Program-made: the position numbers and the translations under genes
Shown: in pieces, positions 1-5,261 of the stretch
Layout of the letters: every line of letters starts with the position of its first letter
How positions within the stretch are numbered: position 1 is the stretch's first letter
Source: Gammaproteobacteria bacterium
Lineage (GTDB): Bacteria; Pseudomonadota; Gammaproteobacteria; Tenderiales; Tenderiaceae
Length of the DNA stretch: 6,166 bases
NCBI GenBank assembly: GCA_027001525.1
Contig: JALTMR010000189.1
Location: 1-6,166 of the forward strand
Direction of reading: 5' to 3'
The notes under the pieces: generated by a model
Seen by the model: only the letters and a program-made list of their open reading frames with translations
What the model was told of the DNA's origin: nothing
Databases searched by the model: none

Positions 1-559
1 CCCCCTTGCCAATGGTGGTCGCGGGCCTCCCCGCACCATCCAGAAGGGCAACATACCCCAAAGCTGCGTCCGCCACCAATACGCTATCCCCCTTAATGGC
101 GACACCAATTGGCAATTGAAAGCGAACCGCCTCTTCGGCGTATTCCCATACAGAGAGGTGAGCCTTCAGAGGATCGAACACGTATACGCCCTGGCGGCTG
201 ACATCGCTCACGAAAACGCGCCCATCAGCAGCTACCGCGCCAGACTGGGGCCGTTGCAAAATCACCGGGGTCTCGGCGTACTCATTCAGCCCAACCAGCC
301 AGCGCCAACCGCGATCAAGAAAGTTTCGGGACTTTTCACCCACGGTGACGAGGTTCTCCTCGCCAATCAACTGCCCGTAGTAACGATACCTTGGAGCCTC
401 CGGTGGCTCAGGCCAAACCAGGTCTTCTCCGCTACCATGAGCCACAGCCTCGGGCCGATAATCGAATACTACGGGAAGTTGTGCACAACCGGCCAGCACT
501 GACAGCAAGCAGCAGGCCGCCAGCGCACGCGCTGGCGCTAGTGAGTTGGATAGATTCAT
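1..559 (-). CDS. NHL/six-bladed propeller-type lipoprotein, C-terminus beyond window
   Basis: Partial gene: 186 codons are visible and the frame stays open to the window edge. The N-terminus has a short basic stretch, a hydrophobic segment and a lipobox LAGC with the lipidated Cys at residue 25, so the mature protein should be membrane anchored, probably at the outer membrane. After a short linker comes a proline-rich WPEPPEAPRYRYYGQL segment (residues 49-64), which I recall as typical of NHL-type propeller lipoproteins. Propeller strands follow: GAVAADGRVFVSDV (107-120) with GVYVFD (124-129), then GVAIKGDSVLVADA (152-165) with GYVALLD (168-174). The start ATG overlaps the stop of the upstream propeller gene (ATGA) and has no Shine-Dalgarno sequence, which points to coupled translation. 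NHL propellers usually bind proteins or ligands and are not themselves redox enzymes. The role here is inferred to be scaffold or assembly for the cytochromes. Lipoprotein call strong, propeller call good, exact function unknown. Confidence 0.85.
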   Translation of the reverse strand, partial: MNLSNSLAPARALAACCLLSVLAGCAQLPVVFDYRPEAVAHGSGEDLVWPEPPEAPRYRYYGQLIGEENLVTVGEKSRNFLDRGWRWLVGLNEYAETPVILQRPQSGAVAADGRVFVSDVSRQGVYVFDPLKAHLSVWEYAEEAVRFQLPIGVAIKGDSVLVADAALGYVALLDGAGRPATTIGKG

Positions 560-1776
560 CGGGAAAGGGGAATAGCGGCCCGCTGCGCCGCGATTCGGGC
601 AATTTGGATTCGTCCGTTCAGACTATCAGCGATATACAAAAACTGGTCATCCAGCCACAGATCCGTAATACGCTGAAACTGCCCGGGCCCAACACCATGA
701 CGGCCTAGCGTTGCCACTAAACGGCCACGGTCAAACACTTTGATGCGATCATCCATGTAATCGGAAACGTAGCTTCGATTTTCACTGTCCACCACGATTG
801 CGGAAGGAAACAGCGCCGCCCCCTCCTCAAAGGAGTATCGATAGACACCTTCAAGGGAAACCACCTGAATTTTACGCCCGACTCTGGCCCCAACGTAATA
901 ACCGTCCGGTCCGATGGCCATGGTTAGAATATTTAAAAAGTCACCCGCATCCAGCCCCCGGCCGCTGTATGTCGCAACCATGGTGCCCGCCTCATTGAAC
1001 CTCACCAGGTAATCGTAGTAACCATCTGCAACGACAATGTGGCCATCATCCAAAACCACCAGCGCCACGGGCCTGGCCATGTTCAATCGATTTTGAAACG
1101 TCTGTAGTAAGCGTCCTGAACGATCGAACAACAACACACGGGCACCTTCGGGGTCGGCAAGATAGAAGGAGAAATCAGCGTTGACATAAATATCGGCCAC
1201 CTCGCCCTGAACAACGCCATTCAGATCAAGTACCGACTCCAACCGGCCACTGGCCCGGTCATAGCGCAACACCGACCTCAGATCCGCATCCACGACATAG
1301 ACGTACTCACCTCTGGCAGCTACCGCAACAGGACGTTGGAACGACGTATCAACGACCCCCGTCAAGGCATTACCAATCGTACCGCCGCGAATTACTTCCC
1401 AGTCGGATAAATTGACTGCAGACAGAATAATGGGGGCTTCGGAGACATTCTTTGAAACATCACTCTCCAGCTCCTGGCCTTCAACGATTCCCTCGATTTC
1501 ATCAAGAAAGGAGACGTCTTTGCCTGGCGTTGCAGACAGCGGGGATGAATCAGAATCTTCTGATGATGAAGGGGGAGAAGGTATTTTGCCAGAAACAGTG
1601 GATTGACCAGGGGTCTCGTCAAAGTCCTCAAACAACGACGCCAGCTCCGCCGACTCGTCATCTTCCACACTGCCCTGACCGGAGGGAACGCTTGAGCAAC
1701 CCGCGAGGCCTAACACCCCGCCGATTAAACAGCCAACTACCTTATGCCTGGTGCGTCGCGAGATACTGAATGACAT
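556..1776 (-). CDS. Six-bladed NHL-repeat beta-propeller lipoprotein
   Basis: A 406-residue exported lipoprotein. A basic N-terminus (SRRTRHK), a hydrophobic segment and lipobox LAGC place the lipidated Cys at residue 27. Residues about 35-115 form a low-complexity linker rich in Ser, Asp and Glu. Six NHL-like blades follow, roughly at 148-185, 192-228, 234-272, 283-318, 323-360 and 368-395. Each has the alternating pattern of a hydrophobic strand, a V/A-D turn and an R/V-x-x-F/Y-D strand, for example VYVVDADLRSVLRYD and SYVSDYMDDRIKVFD. A TTG at 1785 would add three residues; the ATG at 1776 is preferred. The first 40 bases overlap the upstream cytochrome gene, and the stop overlaps the next lipoprotein gene by four bases. 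Together with that neighbour it makes a tandem propeller pair beside cytochromes. No catalytic residues are evident, so a binding, scaffold or assembly role at the outer membrane is inferred. Confidence 0.9.
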   Translation of the reverse strand: MSFSISRRTRHKVVGCLIGGVLGLAGCSSVPSGQGSVEDDESAELASLFEDFDETPGQSTVSGKIPSPPSSSEDSDSSPLSATPGKDVSFLDEIEGIVEGQELESDVSKNVSEAPIILSAVNLSDWEVIRGGTIGNALTGVVDTSFQRPVAVAARGEYVYVVDADLRSVLRYDRASGRLESVLDLNGVVQGEVADIYVNADFSFYLADPEGARVLLFDRSGRLLQTFQNRLNMARPVALVVLDDGHIVVADGYYDYLVRFNEAGTMVATYSGRGLDAGDFLNILTMAIGPDGYYVGARVGRKIQVVSLEGVYRYSFEEGAALFPSAIVVDSENRSYVSDYMDDRIKVFDRGRLVATLGRHGVGPGQFQRITDLWLDDQFLYIADSLNGRIQIARIAAQRAAIPLSR

Positions 1777-2330
1777 CTTCCGCAATTCTTCGTTGGTGGA
1801 AAGGCAACTTTACCATGACAAACCCCGCAAAAATTACCCTGCATGATATCAGACATATTTGTGGGATTGCCCCCTTTCTGCGGCAGGAAAATTTTGGGGT
1901 GACAATTCTCACAGGTCAACCATTCGGTATGTTGGCGATGGGGGTAACGAACATAGGGCATCGATGCTGTGTTTTTGAATATCACATCAAAATCAACAAC
2001 ATGCATTTCCTCTCCACCCTCTTTGGATGCCCGTGGATTCACCAATCCCTCCTCGAGTGCCTTAACCCAGTCAACAATACCTGCATTATCTCGTGGAAAA
2101 TCTGCCATGGCGTCAACGGGCTGCTGCAGCACTTTTACTGCGGCGTTAGTTGGATCATGAATACCATCTTCCTCGACGGGCACAACTTTGCCGTCAAGCT
2201 GAAAATGCTCACCACCACTCCAAATGCCGGCCTCAATTTTGAAATCCTGACCCTGGACGGCCTGAGGCAACAGCGATGCCATCAACAGCCCAAACAGCGG
2301 AAAAGTTTTTTTTATTTTATATATGGACAT
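1737..2330 (-). CDS. Exported triheme c7-type cytochrome with N-terminal extension (paralogue B)
   Basis: A 197-residue c-type cytochrome. An N-terminal signal peptide (basic KIKK, hydrophobic core, likely cleavage near residues 26-28) exports it to the periplasm or beyond. Three CXXCH haem sites are visible: CENCH (140-144), CGVCH (168-172) and CGRCH (183-187). Upstream PHRQH supplies two likely distal ligands, His131 and His134, as in PpcA-type c7 cytochromes. Met159 lies in a conserved NM[SA] motif and may ligate the third haem. Residues about 53-125 form an extension shared with the cytochrome at 4087-4764, marked by EDGIHDP and VDWVKA. By hand count the two share 36 of 49 residues from PHRQH onward. 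An in-frame TTG at 2345 is possible, but the ATG at 2330 has GGTGAT seven bases upstream and gives a better signal peptide. Codons 5-8 carry an eight-A run. Haem attachment is clear; redox partners are unknown. Confidence 0.93.
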   Translation of the reverse strand: MSIYKIKKTFPLFGLLMASLLPQAVQGQDFKIEAGIWSGGEHFQLDGKVVPVEEDGIHDPTNAAVKVLQQPVDAMADFPRDNAGIVDWVKALEEGLVNPRASKEGGEEMHVVDFDVIFKNTASMPYVRYPHRQHTEWLTCENCHPKIFLPQKGGNPTNMSDIMQGNFCGVCHGKVAFPPTKNCGRCHSVSRDAPGIR

Positions 2331-2365
2331 CTGTTCTATCACCAAACGCAGAGTAAGACGTTACA

Positions 2366-2386
2366 GGCCCACCACAAAGGCAGGCC
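2366..2386 (-). other. Possible RNA hairpin in the 91-base gap upstream of the cytochrome at 1737-2330
   Basis: Read as RNA on the minus strand, GGCCTGCC can pair with GGTGGGCC around a TTTGT loop. This gives an eight-pair stem with two G-U wobbles. No U-run follows, so it does not look like a classical terminator. It lies in the 5' leader of the cytochrome gene, 36 bases before the ATG, and could affect mRNA stability or translation. No protein product is implied. Confidence 0.3.
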
Positions 2387-2406
2387 CGTAAAACTATACA
2401 CAAACG

Positions 2407-2425
2407 CTAATGGCTACGCCATTAG
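2407..2425 (-). terminator. Perfect 8-bp hairpin across the stop codon of the cupredoxin lipoprotein gene; weak terminator or attenuator candidate
   Basis: CTAATGGC and GCCATTAG form a perfect eight-pair stem around a three-base loop, and the TAA stop codon lies within the stem. Downstream on the transcribed strand the sequence is GCGTTTGTGTATAGTTTT, with only short T stretches. Termination is therefore likely to be partial at best. An attenuator or a 3'-end stabiliser between the lipoprotein and the next cytochrome would fit equally well. Confidence 0.4.
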
Positions 2426-3924
2426 TTAACACCGGCAATGCGCAAGCCTCGCTGAACATTGGACGTAGCTGCCTGCATCGCCATGATTGCCATTTTGTAA
2501 TCGCCCTTGGCGGCAAGATCTTTTCCTTCCTGCTTAATCTTGCCCGCTTTTTTCACAAAACCATCGATCAATCCCAAAGCTCTCTGTGATGGATGTTTAC
2601 GCTCGATCGCCAAAGGAACAAGCTCTTCATAACTCTCCAGACGAGCTAACTCGTACTCATACTCTTCTTTGGGAGTTTCAAAGTTTTTGTCGTAGGTAAT
2701 GGTTTGTGCGTGCAGCATATCGGTCAGCACGGAAGTAATCATCTGCTGGGCCTTACCTAGCGATTTGTTTGCACCAACATAATCACCTTTGGATGCGAGA
2801 GTATTCCCTTCATCCACCAAGCGCTTGTAGGCTTTTTGATCAAGCTTGGCCGACTTCTTCTGACCAGACTTTTTCATCCGGGCCGTATTGCGCTCGTACG
2901 AGCCCTCATAAGTCTTCAGGGAATTTTTCAGCTCATCATATTTTGCTTTCTGATTCACGCCAGCCATATCACTGTCTGTCGTCACCGCTCGAGAAGCGGC
3001 GGTCACAAGGCGAAGACCTTCATTAACTTCATTCATCGCCTGCTCAGCATTACCGGCAGCCAGTGTGGACTTCGCCGCGGCAATTTGCGCGCGTGCCTGC
3101 CCGAGCGTAGCCACGGCTTCGGCATTACCGCTTGACTCCACTCGCTTTGCACTTTTAGACATTAAAACCATCTGTGCGTAACTGAGCTTTTGCTTTACTG
3201 ATGATGCTGATACAGCCTTCGTTGGCCGCTTTACACCCGTTTTTTTAATTTCCGCTTTGGCCAGCGATGCCTTGAGCTTCGCCAAATCCTCGCCCTTATC
3301 AAGCACATAGATTTTTCCACCCATGTACTTATGGTTACGACATTGGTAATAGAGCAGATCGGGTGTTGCCTCTGAAGGGACAAAGACCACCTCACCTTCG
3401 AAAACAAACTGGCCATCAACACCATCGGTATACGTACCTGCACCCCAGCCCTGAGGACTCGTGCTGAGATAGAAGTCGTGCTTCACGCCCGTATCTACCT
3501 CAAACTTATACTTTTCACCCCGCTTAACGGCCAGCTCCTTACCCTGCTCGCCATTGACGGTAAAGCCACTATCCAAACCGCGCCCATAGAAAGGGTGAGT
3601 CTTATTTTTAACTTCCGATATCACCAAAAACTCATTCGGATCAGTCGGTATTTTATAAACTTTTTTAACTTTCTCGGTCTTCGCCACCACTGCCGGCGTC
3701 ACATCAACGGGCTTGACCTCACTCTTTTTAGCTACTACCTGATCCACAGCTTCAGCCGTCTCTTCCTTGACCTTGGACGTAGCCTCCGCCGCAACCTCTT
3801 TTTTAACCACTTCAGCCTTAGATTCCGCCGCTGCTGCCTGCTCCGAATCCTTCTCAGGCGCAGATGCACAACCCGCCAAGGCCGCCGCCACAGCTAACGA
3901 CAATACCTTTATTTTCGTATTCAT
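2422..3924 (-). CDS. Lipoprotein with cupredoxin-like domain fused to helical repeats
   Basis: A 500-residue exported lipoprotein with lipobox LAGC (lipidated Cys19). Residues 20-88 are a charged Ala/Lys/Glu/Val-rich linker that could span periplasm or cell wall. Residues about 97-208 look like a cupredoxin fold: strands around FTVNG and YKFEV, then HDFYLS (His149), and the closing motif LYYQCRNHKYMGG with Cys195, His198 and Met201. These four are candidate type 1 copper ligands; the spacing C-x2-H-x2-M is shorter than in plastocyanin, so copper binding is inferred. Residues about 245-500 are predicted mostly helical and contain three related helix-turn-helix units near 277-312, 366-404 and 457-497, each with an L-A-x-x-G-[ND] type turn followed by Ala-rich helix. 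The start ATG is preceded by GGGGG nine bases upstream, a non-canonical ribosome site. Sitting between cytochrome genes, it may be an electron-carrying or scaffold protein. I do not recognise the full architecture as a named family. Confidence 0.85.
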   Translation of the reverse strand: MNTKIKVLSLAVAAALAGCASAPEKDSEQAAAAESKAEVVKKEVAAEATSKVKEETAEAVDQVVAKKSEVKPVDVTPAVVAKTEKVKKVYKIPTDPNEFLVISEVKNKTHPFYGRGLDSGFTVNGEQGKELAVKRGEKYKFEVDTGVKHDFYLSTSPQGWGAGTYTDGVDGQFVFEGEVVFVPSEATPDLLYYQCRNHKYMGGKIYVLDKGEDLAKLKASLAKAEIKKTGVKRPTKAVSASSVKQKLSYAQMVLMSKSAKRVESSGNAEAVATLGQARAQIAAAKSTLAAGNAEQAMNEVNEGLRLVTAASRAVTTDSDMAGVNQKAKYDELKNSLKTYEGSYERNTARMKKSGQKKSAKLDQKAYKRLVDEGNTLASKGDYVGANKSLGKAQQMITSVLTDMLHAQTITYDKNFETPKEEYEYELARLESYEELVPLAIERKHPSQRALGLIDGFVKKAGKIKQEGKDLAAKGDYKMAIMAMQAATSNVQRGLRIAGVN

Positions 3925-3958
3925 AGCCTATAACCCCCAAAGAAATAATGACTACAAC

Positions 3959-3973
3959 AGATGCAATGCATCT
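3959..3973. promoter_or_regulatory. 15-base palindrome upstream of the cupredoxin lipoprotein gene, possible operator
   Basis: AGATGCA-A-TGCATCT is a perfect seven-base inverted repeat around one central base. It is centred 42 bases upstream of the start codon at 3924, where an operator for a dimeric regulator could sit. A one-base loop makes a stable RNA hairpin less likely than a protein-binding site. I could not find a convincing -35/-10 pair nearby; TATTAT at 3999-3994 on the minus strand is a weak -10 candidate only. Confidence 0.35.
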
Positions 3974-4032
3974 CCATGAACCACTAAGACTGCATAATAC
4001 AAAGCGGCTTCGATTTCCTTATGCCTCATAGC

Positions 4033-4060
4033 GAGAAGGCCGCCCGAAGGCGGCCCTCTC
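4033..4060 (-). terminator. UUCG-loop GC hairpin after the second cytochrome gene, probable terminator
   Basis: On the minus strand GGCCGCC and GGCGGCC make a perfect seven-pair stem closed by a C(UUCG)G tetraloop, one of the most stable known. After one mismatch, four further pairs (GAGA/TCTC) extend it. It begins 26 bases after the stop of the cytochrome gene at 4087-4764. Only TTCTC follows, so the U-tract is weak. It may terminate partially or protect the 3' end of the upstream mRNA. It likely separates the beta-barrel/cytochrome part from the lipoprotein part of the locus. Confidence 0.65.
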
Positions 4061-4086
4061 AGAGCACTCTAGACTCAGAGTAGCGG

Positions 4087-4764
4087 TTACCTCCAAGGAT
4101 TCTTGAGGGTAGCCTCGCTCAAAGGAGGTGTCCAATCTTCAGGCTTGGGCTGAGAGTGACACTTCTTACAAGACTTGGTGGTAATTGGGAAAGAAACCTT
4201 ACCGTGACACACACCGCACTTCTGACCCAGCAAAATACCAGACATGTTTATCTGGTTAGCCCCTTTTTGGGGAATGAAGATCGCCGGGTGGCAGTTAGAG
4301 CAAGCCAACCACTCAGTGTGCTGGCGATGCGGGAAGATAACATCGGGCACAGAGGCCTTAACTTCACGCAACACATCCAGGTCCATAACGAAGGCTTCTT
4401 CAGAAGAGTCGATACGGTCCCAGCGAGGCTGGAGTTTCTTCTCATCAATCGCCTTCACCCAGTCCACATAGTTTCCATAGGGACTTGTTGGCAGACCCTG
4501 ATAGGCCTCCAAGGGTGGCTGAAGAACGTAAGTACCCTCATTCTCCGGATCGTGAATCCCATCCTCCGGAGGAGGAGCGTTCTTCACTTTCACCTTTTTG
4601 AGATTACGATTGAATACGTTAGCACCAGCAACTTGTGCAACCACAACAGGCTCTGGCGTTGCGGCTGAAGCAGTCACTTCTTCAGCAGATACACCGTCGG
4701 CACTAAATGCAGGACCAGAAATAACCAAAGCCAAAGCAGAGGTCAAAATAATTTTATTTTTCAT
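4087..4764 (-). CDS. Exported triheme c7-type cytochrome with N-terminal extension (paralogue A)
   Basis: A 225-residue c-type cytochrome with a Sec signal peptide (MKNK, hydrophobic core, cleavage near residues 21-22). An Ala/Val/Pro-rich linker runs to about residue 60. A conserved extension follows (about 67-140), with EDGIHDP (67-73), VLQPP (80-84) and VDWVKA (100-105). The haem domain contains PHRQH (His146 and His149 as likely distal ligands), CSNCH (155-159), NMS (Met174), CGVCH (183-187) and CKKCH (199-203). A short tail rich in Pro and Trp ends the protein. The ATG at 4764 is chosen because GAGGAGG lies nine bases upstream; the ATG at 4770 would leave only three bases. It follows the small cytochrome gene by 18 bases and is surely co-transcribed with it. 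Haem binding at three sites is clear. The role as a periplasmic or extracellular electron carrier is inferred from family and context. Confidence 0.94.
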   Translation of the reverse strand: MKNKIILTSALALVISGPAFSADGVSAEEVTASAATPEPVVVAQVAGANVFNRNLKKVKVKNAPPPEDGIHDPENEGTYVLQPPLEAYQGLPTSPYGNYVDWVKAIDEKKLQPRWDRIDSSEEAFVMDLDVLREVKASVPDVIFPHRQHTEWLACSNCHPAIFIPQKGANQINMSGILLGQKCGVCHGKVSFPITTKSCKKCHSQPKPEDWTPPLSEATLKNPWR

Positions 4765-4773
4765 ATGCATCCC

Positions 4774-4780
4774 CCTCCTC
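4774..4780 (-). promoter_or_regulatory. Ribosome binding site deciding the start of the cytochrome at 4087-4764
   Basis: GAGGAGG on the minus strand is a near-perfect Shine-Dalgarno sequence. It lies nine bases before the ATG at 4764 but only three before the ATG at 4770, which favours the internal start and a protein beginning MKNK. Confidence 0.75.
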
Positions 4781-4782
4781 GC

Positions 4783-5208
4783 TTATTTGCCTTCCAGCGG
4801 TTTGTAGGCTGGAGCGATCAAGCTCTGAACCGTACTACCATGGAAGTGTGTAGGTGTTCCTGGTACACCGGAGTGACACATGGCGCAGTTTTCAACTGAC
4901 CAGGCAACCTCACCGTTGTGACAAGCTCCACAGAATTTACCGTCGATAATTTTAGCCATATCGATTTTGTTACCACCCGCCTTGAACTGAAAGCCCAAGT
5001 CAGCGTGGCAAACTTTACAACGGAAGCGAATACGATGAAACCAATGAGGGAACACTGCTGGACGAATACCAGCCGCATCCGCGTAGTTATTGATTACAAC
5101 ATCCCCATACTCAGCATGCGCCGCCTGGGGGATCATGAACGCGGCCAGCCACGCAGTAACCCCCAGCAAGACATACCGCCACTTACTATGCTTGGTCGAA
5201 CTTGACAT
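4783..5208 (-). CDS. Small periplasmic triheme c7-type cytochrome
   Basis: A 141-residue c-type cytochrome. The signal peptide has a basic start (KHSKWR), a hydrophobic core and an AHA cleavage site at residue 32, leaving a mature protein of about 109 residues. Haem sites are CKVCH (64-68), CGACH (93-97) and CAMCH (108-112). PHWFH gives two distal His candidates (His55 and His58), and Met84 sits in the DMA motif matching NMS in the two larger cytochromes. Unlike those, it lacks the EDGIHDP extension, so it is close to a bare c7 domain of the PpcA/GSU1996-domain type. It has its own C-terminal tail with HFH (121-123), another possible ligand source. A GTG at 5226 is in frame, but the ATG at 5208 is preferred because GAGGAG lies ten bases before it. 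It follows the beta-barrel gene by 53 bases. Likely a periplasmic shuttle to the outer-membrane complex; this role is inferred. Confidence 0.94.
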   Translation of the reverse strand: MSSSTKHSKWRYVLLGVTAWLAAFMIPQAAHAEYGDVVINNYADAAGIRPAVFPHWFHRIRFRCKVCHADLGFQFKAGGNKIDMAKIIDGKFCGACHNGEVAWSVENCAMCHSGVPGTPTHFHGSTVQSLIAPAYKPLEGK

Positions 5209-5218
5209 AGTGAACGAT

Positions 5219-5224
5219 CTCCTC
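5219..5224 (-). promoter_or_regulatory. Ribosome binding site deciding the start of the small cytochrome
   Basis: GAGGAG on the minus strand lies ten bases upstream of the ATG at 5208. The alternative GTG start at 5226 would lie just upstream of this element and have no ribosome site of its own, so the shorter protein is favoured. Confidence 0.65.
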
Positions 5225-5261
5225 ACGATTTATAGTTTTTTGCCCTGATACAAAACTGCGC

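Noticed and set aside
116..502. 128-residue plus-strand open frame at the left end
   Set aside because: The minus strand here encodes a lipoprotein with a lipobox and propeller strands, coupled to the upstream gene. The plus frame shows nothing recognisable.
2364..2387. Repeated CAGGCCC as a direct-repeat binding site
   Set aside because: Only seven bases long and explained by the two arms of the possible GC-rich hairpin.
1770..2429. 219-residue plus-strand open frame opposite the cytochrome and the gap
   Set aside because: It is antisense to a clear triheme cytochrome, has no ribosome site or recognisable domain, and its Cys/His content mirrors the opposite strand.
3994..3999. TATTAT on the minus strand as a -10 promoter box for the cupredoxin lipoprotein gene
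   Set aside because: No acceptable -35 element lies at 16-18 bases, so it is not listed as a promoter.
4156..4668. 170-residue plus-strand open frame opposite the larger cytochrome
   Set aside because: Shadow of the cytochrome gene, which has a signal peptide, three haem motifs and a strong ribosome site.
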